DNA from: JAYZDF01 sp036337945
GTDB taxonomy: Bacteria > Myxococcota > Kuafuiibacteriia > Kuafuiibacteriales > Kuafuiibacteriaceae
Assembly: GCA_036337945.1 (NCBI GenBank)
Contig: JAYZDF010000118.1
Location: forward strand, 1 to 41,459
Direction of reading: 5' to 3'
DNA length: 41,459 nt
A program made the translations under genes and the position numbers. Of the stretch, positions 33,093 through 41,459 are shown in pieces. Every line of letters begins with the position of its first letter. Within the stretch, counting starts at the first letter, position 1. The notes below the pieces were generated by a model. The model saw only the letters and a list, made by a program, of their open reading frames with translations, ran no database searches and was not told where the DNA came from.

Positions 33093-34589
33093 ATGACTCT
33101 TCCACGTCAGCGTGCAAGCGCAATTATTGAAAAGCAAAAAATGCGACCTCCATTACACCTCATCGATGGAAATTTGGTTGAGTCGAGTGGAAATGAGACC
33201 ATTCGCATCATTAATCCAGCAGACAACACCAGCATTGGCCGCATTGCTTCCGGTAGTGCGACAGATATTGATGCGGCAATACAGTCCAGCCGCGAGATAT
33301 TCCGAAGTCGTTGGTCAAGCGTTACGGGATCCAAAAGAGAGGAATTACTTCATAACCTCGCCAATGCGCTAGAGAAAGATGCAGATAATTTAGCCATTCT
33401 AGAGTCTCTGCAAACCGGAAAAACATATCGTGAAGTGCTTGTTCAAGACCTTGCCTTTGGTGTCCAAGTTTTGCGCTATTACGCCGGTTTAGTCACGAAG
33501 GCCAAAAGGACCTCTCACTCTATGAACCGAGTGATGAGCGGTCATGTTAATACTGAGCCATATGAAGTCGTGGGCGCCCTTCTGTCTTGGAAAGCGCCCT
33601 TATTGACGGCAATCTCAAGGGTCGCCGAGGCAATTGCAGCGGGTACCACGATTATCCTTAAGCCTTCGGAACTCGCACCGCTCACGACTTTGCGACTCGG
33701 AGAACTTGCCCTTGAAGCGGGCATTCCGCGTGGGGTTATCAATGTCGTTACCGGCCATGGAAGCAAGACGGGTCAGGCGCTTGCCTTACATCCCCAGCTC
33801 GGAGCAATCCATTTTTCAGGTTCAATAGAAAATGGGCGTCACATCTTGGTCGCTTCTGCAAAAAGCAATCTAAAGCCAGTCTCTCTGAGTATGGGTGGCA
33901 AGTCAGCGAATATCATCTTTGAAGATGCTGACCTAAGAAGCGCATGTACCGCCGCATGGAAAGCGATTTTTAGTCATCGCGGTGGTCGATCCATCGCAGG
34001 TTCCCGATTACTTGTTCATGACTCAATTTATGACCAAGTGGTCCAGGTCATCACCCAGCGCGCAAGGGAGATAAGCTTGGGTGATCCATTAGACGAGCAC
34101 ACTGAAATGGGCCCCGTGATCTCTGAAGAACACCTAAAAAGAGTGTTGGGATATATCAGCCTAGGAAGAAAGGAAAACGCAAGGTTGGTCGCAGGAGGAG
34201 GACGCGACGTCGTTGGCTTGCGCGCCCAAGGCTACTTTGTTCAACCGACCGTGTTCATGAACGTGAAACCAGAAATGCGTATTGCTCAGGAAGAGATTCC
34301 GGGCCCCGTTTTGGCTATTATTCGGTTTAAGGACGATGACGACGCGCTTCAGATCGCAAACGACACTGAATATGGCATGGCCAGCGCAATTTGGACTCAG
34401 GACATCAATCGAATACAGCGATTCACGCGCGACCTACGCTGTGGCACAGTTTGGACGAATTGTTACGGCGTACTTGACCCAGCGATACCGTTTGGAGGAA
34501 TCGGCTTATCTGGGTATAGCCGTGAATTTGGCGAGAACAGTCTATCGCAATTCTGTTATGAAAAATCGGTTTTCGTTCAATCGAAATAG
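33093..34589 (+). CDS. Aldehyde dehydrogenase-fold protein lacking catalytic residues
   Basis: 498 residues, normal ALDH length, and much of the fold is kept (KPSELAPLTTLRLGELALEAGIPRGVINVVTG, FSGSIENGR, GYFVQPTVF, GTVWTNCYG, PFGGIGLSGYSREFG). But the active site is gone: PWN reads SWK (Asn to Lys167), LELGGK reads LSMGGK (Glu to Ser266), and the GQxC box reads GGRS (Cys to Ser300). The EEIFGP motif reads EEIPGP. NAD-binding Lys190 remains. It cannot work as a standard aldehyde dehydrogenase; a binding, regulatory or structural role is more likely. It is coupled to the thiolase gene. Confidence 0.9.
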   Translation: MTLPRQRASAIIEKQKMRPPLHLIDGNLVESSGNETIRIINPADNTSIGRIASGSATDIDAAIQSSREIFRSRWSSVTGSKREELLHNLANALEKDADNLAILESLQTGKTYREVLVQDLAFGVQVLRYYAGLVTKAKRTSHSMNRVMSGHVNTEPYEVVGALLSWKAPLLTAISRVAEAIAAGTTIILKPSELAPLTTLRLGELALEAGIPRGVINVVTGHGSKTGQALALHPQLGAIHFSGSIENGRHILVASAKSNLKPVSLSMGGKSANIIFEDADLRSACTAAWKAIFSHRGGRSIAGSRLLVHDSIYDQVVQVITQRAREISLGDPLDEHTEMGPVISEEHLKRVLGYISLGRKENARLVAGGGRDVVGLRAQGYFVQPTVFMNVKPEMRIAQEEIPGPVLAIIRFKDDDDALQIANDTEYGMASAIWTQDINRIQRFTRDLRCGTVWTNCYGVLDPAIPFGGIGLSGYSREFGENSLSQFCYEKSVFVQSK

Positions 34590-34693
34590 CGCAAGCATCC
34601 GACCACAGTCCGTTTGCAGCAAGCTTTTCAGCACAAATGTGCCGAATATCCCGGACTCTATCGAGATTTTTGGTAAAACGAAGCACCATTATG

Positions 34694-34723
34694 CTGGCGC
34701 TGAATGGTCGTTAAGGCTAGCTT
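34694..34723 (+). promoter_or_regulatory. Promoter-like element before the TPR gene
   Basis: A weak CTGGCG (34694-34699), 18 nt, then TAGCTT (34718-34723), the same -10 hexamer as upstream of the ABC-2 permease. Six bases separate it from ATG 34730, and there is no Shine-Dalgarno. Confidence 0.3.
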
Positions 34724-34729
34724 CCAGCC

Positions 34730-36346
34730 ATGCGCACTTGTAAGCTCAGCCTAAGTCTATTACTCGCTGCCTTCGCCTCATCACATGCATTGGCGGAACC
34801 ACCGTCCAAAAAGACAGAAGAGAAACCGAAGCCGGTGACCATTCTCGTCGCGCCTTTTGACGGAGTTGTTAGCGACATGGCGTACTCGGGGATGCTGAAA
34901 GTACTCGGCACGCTTCGAGCAACGGGAAAAGTGAATCTTATCCATCCCAAACAACTCAACGCAGTTGCCAAGAACTACGTCTCCGCGAGCGAGAGCGAGA
35001 GTCGAAAGAAGAAACTTATTGGGTACGCTCGTTCTCTCGGGGCAAACTGGATCATTCAAACTTCTGTAGAAATAGAGAACGAGAAGTTTACGACCACCAT
35101 AAATATCTTCGATAGCAAAAATTCCCGATATGGGAACACAACAATCAAACCAAGCAATGCGATGGAAGTGCTCAACTCTGTCGGAGGGCATGTGATTGAT
35201 CTGCTCAAGGAAGTAGGCGCAATTACGCTGACCAAGCCAAGCCAAGAAATCGTTTCGCCGAAATCAGAGAACCTTGAAGCTTTCTTGGCTTATGCCCACT
35301 GCTATCAAGTGCTCATTCAACAATCTATCGGTATTCGACAACCTGTCATGCTCGATGAACGGCTAGTCAACGAAGCGATTGAGCTATGCGAGGAATCGAA
35401 ACGACTTGACACAAAGTTTGAAGCGCCACGGGCGGCTCTTGGCCTTGCATATGCACTCAAAGGCAGCCGTAAAAAAGCTGAATTGTACTTGGGAAGCGTC
35501 AAGAGCTCGAGAGCAATGCTTCCACTTTACTGGATTGGTAAATTTTGGGTTCTAAGTCGCTATTACAACACCGACCAAGCCGTTGAAGTTCTGGAAGATG
35601 CAATTGATATTTATCCTGGATTTCTTCTAGCCAGGGGTTATCTTGGAGAATCTCTCAATGCCATGAGACGAAGTGACGATGCCCTAAAAGTCTTCGAAGC
35701 TTATCTTGCTCAAGTTCCTGACCAACCTTGGGTTATGGGCCAAATCGGCTATACCTTCGCAAAACTTCGAAATAGTCAGGCCGCCATTGAGTGGACTCAA
35801 AAGGGATTGCGAGCCAATCCTGGTGACAATGTTCTTCAACTCATGCTTGCGAGCCGTTTGGTTGACTCAAACCGCCTCAAAGACAGCGTGTCCATCCTTC
35901 GAAAAATTGTGAACGAGGGAAATCGACGGGGAGAAGTCTATCTCAGGCTAGGATATTCCTTGCTGCTACTCGAAGAGTACAACGAAGCAGAACGTTTCTT
36001 TCAAACCGCCTTGCAGCAATCTAAGGATGCGAGCGAGTGGAGAACTCGTGGACGCGCGCGATACGACTTAGCAAAACTTTGGATGCGAATGGACAATCCA
36101 AACAATGCGCTCCGACAACTCCGAATGGCAATCTCTGAAGGCTTTAGAAATCTGAGATATTTCGAACTCGACCCAGATTTTGAGCCTCTTCAAAAGGACA
36201 AGCGCTTCCGAAAAATGATTCGAAACGTCAAGCTCAGCGCTCGTAAAGACATTCGGTTTCTCAGCCCATTCCTCGTGAATCGAGAAACCGGCCACTTTCA
36301 GAAACAACCATTTACCACGCGTTCTAAGCGCAAAGTCCGCTTTTAG
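34730..36346 (+). CDS. Periplasmic TPR protein with CsgG-like N-terminal domain
   Basis: 538 residues with a signal peptide cut after SSHALA (~22). The N-terminal domain (~35-170: VTILVAPFDGVVSDMAYSG, VNLIHPKQLNAVAKN, ANWIIQTSVEI) resembles CsgG/TolB-N-like domains also seen in the lipoprotein at 8122-9285. From ~180 to ~490 come about eight TPR-like helical pairs (EAIELCEESKRLDTKFEAPRA, AVEVLEDAIDIYPGFLLARG, ALKVFEAYLAQVP, EAERFFQTALQQSK). The C-terminus is basic. It is probably an envelope assembly or scaffold factor; the partner is unknown. Confidence 0.8.
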   Translation: MRTCKLSLSLLLAAFASSHALAEPPSKKTEEKPKPVTILVAPFDGVVSDMAYSGMLKVLGTLRATGKVNLIHPKQLNAVAKNYVSASESESRKKKLIGYARSLGANWIIQTSVEIENEKFTTTINIFDSKNSRYGNTTIKPSNAMEVLNSVGGHVIDLLKEVGAITLTKPSQEIVSPKSENLEAFLAYAHCYQVLIQQSIGIRQPVMLDERLVNEAIELCEESKRLDTKFEAPRAALGLAYALKGSRKKAELYLGSVKSSRAMLPLYWIGKFWVLSRYYNTDQAVEVLEDAIDIYPGFLLARGYLGESLNAMRRSDDALKVFEAYLAQVPDQPWVMGQIGYTFAKLRNSQAAIEWTQKGLRANPGDNVLQLMLASRLVDSNRLKDSVSILRKIVNEGNRRGEVYLRLGYSLLLLEEYNEAERFFQTALQQSKDASEWRTRGRARYDLAKLWMRMDNPNNALRQLRMAISEGFRNLRYFELDPDFEPLQKDKRFRKMIRNVKLSARKDIRFLSPFLVNRETGHFQKQPFTTRSKRKVRF

Positions 36347-36362
36347 TCTGAGCTCTGGTCAG

Positions 36363-37664
36363 TCATTCTTTCGTCTTTACTTGAGTAATTCGAACGACAG
36401 TCTCGACATGACGAGTTTGTGGAAACATATCTACGGGAACAACTTTCTCGATAGACAATGAAGTACCTCGGGTGAGCTCTTCAATATCTCGCGCCAGACT
36501 TTTAGGATTGCAACTCACATAGATGAGTTCCAGGTTTTCCAATTCTCTTATCGCGGTCACAACTCCTTTTGAGAGTCCTTTACGAGGTGGATTTACAACG
36601 ATCACGTCATAGTCTTTGAACTGGTTCAGCGCCGCTTCAACGGGCACTGCCTCAAACGTGAGTGATGGCTTCGTAGTGCTTTTTTCGGCCGCTTCAACGG
36701 CACGAGCGTTAGCTTCTATACCGTGTACCTTACTTGCCCCGGCTTCTATCAATGCACGCGAGATGCCTCCCGAACCACAGTACAGATCGAGCACTTTTCT
36801 GTTGTTAGGCTCGGCAAATTGCACAACTTGTTCGTAAAGCTTCTCCGCTGCAGCGGGATTTATCTGGGAGAATGCGCCAGATTCTAGACTTTGTTGTATG
36901 CCGCCTACCCTTTCAGATAGTTCAGGCCCATCGTAAAGAACAGTGTAAGAATCGTCTGCAAACAGAGCATCACCGTCAGTATCATTGATCGCCATAACGA
37001 CCTGACTAACTTCGTCAAGTGCGCTGAGTTTTTCGACTAAAGCGTTCAATAATTGCCCGACATCTTTGCGAACGATGAGCGTAACGATAACTCGCGCTTG
37101 TTCGATAGAAGCTCGAACAACAACATATCTAAGGAGAAGATTGGGCGAATATTCGCTTCGAACCAAGTGGGAAACTTGCTCGATCACCGGAGCATGAACC
37201 AAGCACCCACTCATGTCGATTACATCGTGAGTTCGAGGCTTGTAAGAACCAAGTTCGCCGTTTGGTCCAACCACAAATTTTGCAAGGGCTCGATAACCTA
37301 AGGTTTTCGGAGATGCGATAATAGGCAGCAAACGGTCATCATCAATCCCCAGAAAGTTTGCAACTTGTTCACTCTTGTAACGATGCTGGAATTCCAAATT
37401 CGCATGAAGAAAATCGCAACCGCCACATTCGAGAAAATGTTTGCAAGGAGATGGGACACGAGCGTCGGAGGCAATAATAACTTCCTCGACCGCTCCAAAA
37501 ATTCTTCCAGGTTTGGAAACATGATGAACGTCAAGTATGACCTCTTCGTCCGGTAGGCCGCCTGTCACAAAGGCTTCACGTCCGTCACTTGTTTCTCCAC
37601 GTACGCGGGCCTGCTCATCAAGGCTGCCCACCGTTTTTACTCGCACCTGTTCTTGTTGTGACAT
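36363..37664 (-). CDS. rlmD: 23S rRNA (uracil-5)-methyltransferase, RlmD/RumA type
   Basis: 433 residues. An N-terminal TRAM-like beta domain (1-65) is followed by an iron-sulfur motif (Cys74, Cys80, Cys83 in CKHFLECGGC, plus Cys154), the SAM site LDLYCGSGGIS (292-302), VVNPPRKGL and the catalytic YVSCNPKSLARD with Cys385. It methylates C5 of a uridine in 23S rRNA. RlmD and RlmC cannot be told apart by eye; the symbol is provisional. It starts 3 nt after the MoaD-MoaE fusion gene, so both are on one transcript. Confidence 0.9.
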   Translation of the reverse strand: MSQQEQVRVKTVGSLDEQARVRGETSDGREAFVTGGLPDEEVILDVHHVSKPGRIFGAVEEVIIASDARVPSPCKHFLECGGCDFLHANLEFQHRYKSEQVANFLGIDDDRLLPIIASPKTLGYRALAKFVVGPNGELGSYKPRTHDVIDMSGCLVHAPVIEQVSHLVRSEYSPNLLLRYVVVRASIEQARVIVTLIVRKDVGQLLNALVEKLSALDEVSQVVMAINDTDGDALFADDSYTVLYDGPELSERVGGIQQSLESGAFSQINPAAAEKLYEQVVQFAEPNNRKVLDLYCGSGGISRALIEAGASKVHGIEANARAVEAAEKSTTKPSLTFEAVPVEAALNQFKDYDVIVVNPPRKGLSKGVVTAIRELENLELIYVSCNPKSLARDIEELTRGTSLSIEKVVPVDMFPQTRHVETVVRITQVKTKE

Positions 37665-37667
37665 AGT

Positions 37668-38336
37668 TCAGCTCCCTACACCGACCCAAACGGAACCGTC
37701 AGCTCGAAACTCTTTCTTCCAAATAGGGACATCTTTTTTGAGATTCTCGATCGCGTAGCGACACCCATCGAAAGCTTCAGCCCTGTGAGGGTGGCTAACG
37801 GCAATCACCACGGACACCTGACCTACTTCGACGCGGCCGCTACGATGAATAATCGAACACGCTGCCCCCGGCCATCGTTCGATGACCTCACTGCCGATCT
37901 TTTGCAGATAGGCTTCCGCCATGGGTACATACGCTTCATACTCAAGTGCAGATACCTCATGTTCTTTTGTTTTATTGCGCACCGTGCCTGTGAAAGTGAC
38001 AATGGCTCCTGCCCCATCACCGCGAACCTGAGATTCGGCCATTTCGAGGGTAATGGGTTGATCGCGGACAGAAAAAAGCTTGCTCGGTTTACCGCCGGAC
38101 ACCGGAGGGATCAGAGCAATTTCATCGGCCTCGCTCAATATCGTATCATCCGCAGCAAAAGCCTGATTCACGGCGAAACGGGTCACGCTGAGAACACCTG
38201 CTAAATCAGGGTATTCTGCGACCAACTGAGCTCTAAGCTGTCCCAGATTAATGGTTTCCCCGGAAATATCCATCAGAAGTTCATCAGAGCCGAGGCGTTC
38301 TCGATAAATTGCGAAAAGAAGCAGTTTCACGCGCAT
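37668..38336 (-). CDS. moaX: MoaD-MoaE fusion (molybdopterin synthase, MoaX-like)
   Basis: 222 residues from ATG 38336; the open frame goes on to 38897, but that part is antisense to the Cys-rich lipoprotein and does not resemble MoaD. Residues 1-82 are MoaD (beta-grasp, ending DEIALIPPVSGG), residues ~93-222 are MoaE (GAIVTFTGTVRN, LEYEAY, ENLKKDVPIWKKE with the active Lys residues). The Gly81-Gly82 that must become a thiocarboxylate is buried in the fusion, as in mycobacterial MoaX, which is cleaved right after the Gly-Gly. Here the next residues are KPSK. It converts precursor Z to molybdopterin. Confidence 0.92.
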   Translation of the reverse strand: MRVKLLLFAIYRERLGSDELLMDISGETINLGQLRAQLVAEYPDLAGVLSVTRFAVNQAFAADDTILSEADEIALIPPVSGGKPSKLFSVRDQPITLEMAESQVRGDGAGAIVTFTGTVRNKTKEHEVSALEYEAYVPMAEAYLQKIGSEVIERWPGAACSIIHRSGRVEVGQVSVVIAVSHPHRAEAFDGCRYAIENLKKDVPIWKKEFRADGSVWVGVGS

Positions 38337-38429
38337 AGGTGTTATGAACGTCGTTTTGCTGAATTGTAGAGTCAACCACCAAATGACCACTGGCGGAATG
38401 GGCGCAAGATGCGGTAGACGAAGATAGAT

Positions 38430-40451
38430 ATGCGATACGTACAAGTCTTGAAAATCGCGCTGCTTTCCTTGTTTGTGGCTGGCTTTATTGGCTGCAAGGA
38501 CGACGGTGACGGCGACAACATGATGAACGGTCCCGCGGACAGCGGAATACAAATGTGCCCAACAGGTAAGACAGGTGCGAATTGCGAAGAATGCATAGAC
38601 CCCCTGAAAACGGGAACGAACTGCGACGAATGTGTCGACCCAAAGAAGACCGGCTCGGACTGTAGTCGGTGCAAAGATCCCGACGCCATCGGGGACGATT
38701 GTGAAATCCCGTGTGTTCGGGACCAAGACTGCGAGTCGGGGTTCGTATGTCAACTCGACATCAGTCCTCGTATGTGTGTCAAAGGAACAGACTGCAGCAC
38801 CAATCCAAATATCTGCGACAGTTGCTTCACACTCACGGGGCAACAAATTGAATGTGGACACGGCTTCCACATCCAAGCGTACTGCAGTGCAGAACATGGA
38901 AATGTTTGCGTCCGCGACCTAAGTGCTTGCGAGCCCTGCCAAACCGACGCCGAATGCGGCGAACTGAGCATCTTACTCGGGGGAGCCGAGAACAAATGTA
39001 TCGAATATCCCGATGGAAATAAATATTGCGGACGTGCTTCTACCGGCGCCGCCTGTCCTCGCGGCTTCGTCGCAAACGACCAAAATCAATGCATCAGAAC
39101 CGCCGGATGCCCAGCACGAACCGTCGTCTGTCCTGAAGGAATGACTGGGCAGGCTTGCACCGGAACAGACCAAATTTGCCCGGGTGTTGAATGTCCTGGA
39201 ACCGAAGGCGCAAAGTGCTCCAATAACGAGGTCCCTGGTGCCATGGGTGTTTGTGTCAATTACTGCTCGACAAATGCGGACTGCCCAGCGGCCACTCCAA
39301 TCTGCAACGTCAACAGTGGTATTTGCATCGCAGGATGCACAAAAGACAGCTGTGCAGGAAACGAAGTCTGTCACGCAGACGGTTTCTGCGGACCACCTTG
39401 CGATGAAAATACCTTCTGCGAAATGGAAACCAAATTTGGGGATGACTACTACTGCAACAAGCCAGGTCAACCACCACCCCGCATTTTTAAAGGCTACTAC
39501 GACCGTAACTCTTGCCAACGAAAGGGCTGCGAAAAACCTGAAGACTGTGGCTCTGCTGGACGCGTTTGCGATCCGAAACAAACGCCATACCCAGCTTGCG
39601 TAGAAGGTTGCTACACAGCCGGAGACTGTCTCTCTGGATACATCTGTCGTGACCCAGGGCCAGGAGGACCAAAACCATCGTATAGCCGTGCGGAATGTCG
39701 TGGCTTAGCAGAAAAAGGCAGCGATGAAGATGTCGGCGTGTGCTGCAATCCAGGCTGTACGAACCGAAACCTACAGTGCGGATTCAACCAATTCTGCTGC
39801 GGGGAAGAAGGTTCCCCTTACGAAGATCCCACAACGTGCTTTACTAAATCATCAACGGGAACCCGTCAGGCTGAGCCTGGTGAGTGTTTTGATATTCAAC
39901 CGGGGCCGGGGAACATGATCGGCGCCGCGACAGATTCACCTTGGTGCGTCCAATGCGCAGATAACCCCGATTGCAACTCGAACTTCACCTTTGGTTTCAA
40001 TAGTGACCCAGATATCGATGGTGGCGCTCCGTTCCAAGAACAAGAATGGTGTCAACCAGTGGCAATGGGCGGACCGAACTTCTGTACAGTCACCTGTAAC
40101 CCAAACAACAAAGAGGGTGGTACAGCAGGATGTCCTCGACTTTGGAACTGCGTGCCCAACACGCCACCGTGCTTTCAAGATGCTGACTGCAATGGATTGG
40201 AATGTATCGGTGAAGACACCAGCCAAGATCCTCCAATTCCTGGACAATGCTTGTGCGGTATGGGTGGTCAGGTCACTGCAGCTTGCCCGCAAAGCTACTC
40301 ACAGCTTCCAGATGCGGTAGAACGACCACGTTGTGTCGAGCTTGGGGCTAACGGCGAAATGTTCTGTTTATCAAACTATCATTGCGCGCCTCCGCAACTC
40401 AGCCAAGACGCACAAGGAAACGCAAATTACCCAGCTGCTTGCTTGCAATAG
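38430..40451 (+). CDS. Large cysteine-rich secreted lipoprotein
   Basis: 673 residues with lipobox GFIGC (Cys22) and an Asp/Gly-rich linker. Residues ~43-95 hold four ~15-residue repeats of the form C-x-D-P-x-K-T-G-x-x-C, like short EGF/laminin loops. The rest is rich in CxxD/CxxxxDC pairs (CVRDQDC, CQTDAEC, CSTNADC, CKDSCAG-type, CYTAGDC, CNPGC, CFQDADC), characteristic of myxobacterial DUF4215/EGF-like surface proteins. No catalytic motif seen. Its many disulfides require an oxidising compartment, so it is outside the cytoplasm. It is transcribed divergently from the MoaD-MoaE gene. Confidence 0.82.
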   Translation: MRYVQVLKIALLSLFVAGFIGCKDDGDGDNMMNGPADSGIQMCPTGKTGANCEECIDPLKTGTNCDECVDPKKTGSDCSRCKDPDAIGDDCEIPCVRDQDCESGFVCQLDISPRMCVKGTDCSTNPNICDSCFTLTGQQIECGHGFHIQAYCSAEHGNVCVRDLSACEPCQTDAECGELSILLGGAENKCIEYPDGNKYCGRASTGAACPRGFVANDQNQCIRTAGCPARTVVCPEGMTGQACTGTDQICPGVECPGTEGAKCSNNEVPGAMGVCVNYCSTNADCPAATPICNVNSGICIAGCTKDSCAGNEVCHADGFCGPPCDENTFCEMETKFGDDYYCNKPGQPPPRIFKGYYDRNSCQRKGCEKPEDCGSAGRVCDPKQTPYPACVEGCYTAGDCLSGYICRDPGPGGPKPSYSRAECRGLAEKGSDEDVGVCCNPGCTNRNLQCGFNQFCCGEEGSPYEDPTTCFTKSSTGTRQAEPGECFDIQPGPGNMIGAATDSPWCVQCADNPDCNSNFTFGFNSDPDIDGGAPFQEQEWCQPVAMGGPNFCTVTCNPNNKEGGTAGCPRLWNCVPNTPPCFQDADCNGLECIGEDTSQDPPIPGQCLCGMGGQVTAACPQSYSQLPDAVERPRCVELGANGEMFCLSNYHCAPPQLSQDAQGNANYPAACLQ

Positions 40452-40460
40452 TCGAAACAC

Positions 40461-41459
40461 TTGAGCACCGCTGAATCGCGCAAGATCCGGAGCTATTTCC
40501 GGGAGTATCGATACGCCTTCAGCGGTGGGATTCTCTTCCTTATCCTCACCCAGGGCTTTGCTCTCTCCGTACCGCAGTTTTTGCGTATAGGTACTGATGC
40601 GCTCATTGCGAACGACTCCGACCAGGTTCGGTTCGCAGCATTTGGGCTGATGGGTGCAGCTTTGGGAGGTGCCCTTGCTCGAGTTTTATCCAGAATTCTT
40701 ATTTTTAACAGCGGTCGCAAAGTTGAATGTGACTTGCGGGACGACCTCTATGCCCACCTAATCGGCCTTTCCGCCTCTTTTTTTCAGAAGATGCCGACAG
40801 GACAAATTATGAGTCGCTCAGTCAATGATCTGACTCAGGTTCGACTACTACTCGGCCCCGGGCTTCTAAACGTTACAAATACTTTGCTGATATACACAGT
40901 AGTCATTCCATTACTCCTATGGAGTGATTTTGAACTGGCCGCGCTTTCGCTTTTGAGTCTTCCATTATTACTACTTTCTGGCCGCTGGATGGGACGTCGA
41001 ATCTATGAGCTCAGTCGGCTCACGCAAGATCGACTAGGAAAGCTCTCTGATCGGGTGCAAGAAAATCTCGGTGGCGTTTCAACGATTCGAACGTACCAAA
41101 GAGAAGAATTCGAAATCGAACGATTTGAGAAAAAAAACCAGGAATACTTTGAAGCCAACGTTCACCTCGCGAAAATTCGCGGAGTATTGTTCCCAGTCAT
41201 GGGTCTATTCGGTTCCTTTGGCAGTGTTATTCTTCTGTACTTGGGCGGGCAAAGGGTCATCTCTGGCCAAATGACCGTGGGTGAGTTTGTAGAGTTTGGT
41301 GCCTACCTCAATATTCTTATTTGGCCGACGATTGCGCTCGGTTGGATGATAGCCCTGTGGCAGCGCGGAATGGCCGCTATGGAACGAATCAATGAAATCT
41401 TCATGACTCAACCAGACATGCAGAACGGCGGCGAGAACGAAATTAAAGCGAATGTGGAT
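40461..41459 (+). CDS. ABC exporter (MsbA/LmrA-like half transporter), truncated by window end
   Basis: The frame is open to the last base and is cut by the window, so only 333 residues are seen. The start is TTG 40461: TAG at 40449 closes the frame upstream and no ATG occurs until far inside. There is no clear ribosome site. It contains the six-helix type-1 exporter membrane domain with the usual motifs (SASFFQKMPTGQIMSRSVNDL, LGGVSTIRTYQREEFEIERF, GEFVEFGAYLNILIWP). The nucleotide-binding domain should follow beyond the window. It begins 9 nt after the Cys-rich lipoprotein. Confidence 0.88.
   Translation, partial: MSTAESRKIRSYFREYRYAFSGGILFLILTQGFALSVPQFLRIGTDALIANDSDQVRFAAFGLMGAALGGALARVLSRILIFNSGRKVECDLRDDLYAHLIGLSASFFQKMPTGQIMSRSVNDLTQVRLLLGPGLLNVTNTLLIYTVVIPLLLWSDFELAALSLLSLPLLLLSGRWMGRRIYELSRLTQDRLGKLSDRVQENLGGVSTIRTYQREEFEIERFEKKNQEYFEANVHLAKIRGVLFPVMGLFGSFGSVILLYLGGQRVISGQMTVGEFVEFGAYLNILIWPTIALGWMIALWQRGMAAMERINEIFMTQPDMQNGGENEIKANVD

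Noticed and set aside
38337..38897. N-terminal extension of the MoaD-MoaE frame (to 409 residues)
   Set aside because: The extra part is antisense to the Cys-rich lipoprotein gene and does not resemble MoaD; the MoaD fold begins at ATG 38336.

Overview
The window is a 41.5 kb piece of a Gram-negative bacterial chromosome. The most likely source is an uncultivated, moderate-GC member of the former Deltaproteobacteria, probably Myxococcota-like. Reasons: many secreted lipoproteins with Asp/Ala/Gly or Asp/Ser/Gly-rich linkers after the lipobox, a large VWA/Ig-like/LamG lipoprotein, a cysteine-rich 673-residue lipoprotein, CsgG/TPR-type envelope proteins, and a divergent CoA-thioester (AMACR/SCP2/B12/HMG-CoA lyase) block. 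The lineage is inferred from style, not from a marker tree. No phage, insertion sequence, integron or CRISPR was seen, so this looks like chromosomal backbone plus lineage-specific genes.

Layout. 1-3182: end of an FtsX-like ABC permease, its LolD/MacB-type ATPase, a predicted outer-membrane barrel and a small barrel-like protein. 3179-5914 (-): VWA/Ig/LamG lipoprotein. 6113-7917: ABC-2 permease and ATPase. 8122-9285: CsgG-like lipoprotein. 9339-9412 (-): initiator tRNA with promoter and terminator. 9462-12503: SCP2 + CoA-transferase divergent from a B12-binding mutase subunit + HMG-CoA lyase, with a perfect 26-bp operator-like palindrome between. 12533-13558 (-): short homoserine dehydrogenase. 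13663-17743: three lipoproteins (two thioredoxin-like), a helical hypothetical, and a DxDxDG-repeat lipoprotein interrupted by an in-frame stop.

17781-22330 (-) is one of the two most unusual blocks. It holds a non-canonical SecA with an N-terminal extension, an inserted helical segment and no C-terminal zinc motif. It is flanked by an HExxH metallopeptidase, an M15 metallopeptidase and a 72-residue protein. 22416-31022 (-) is a tight run of eight genes: DUF4178 protein with two zinc ribbons, small membrane protein, DUF350, membrane-fused spermidine synthase-like protein, FAD amine-oxidase-like lipoprotein, polytopic membrane protein, metF and an M23 peptidase. The first six look like a polyamine-linked membrane system.

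31163-31681 (-): rpsR and rpmB. 31817-34589: a thiolase followed by an aldehyde dehydrogenase homologue that has lost all three core catalytic residues. 34730-36346: TPR protein. 36363-38336 (-): RlmD-type rRNA methyltransferase and a MoaD-MoaE fusion. 38430-40451: Cys-rich lipoprotein. 40461-41459: start of an ABC exporter running off the window.

A recurring theme is genes with no Shine-Dalgarno whose start codon lies about 6-9 nt after a TAGNNT or similar -10 hexamer, suggesting leaderless or near-leaderless transcripts. All functions are read from motifs by eye; no database search was run.
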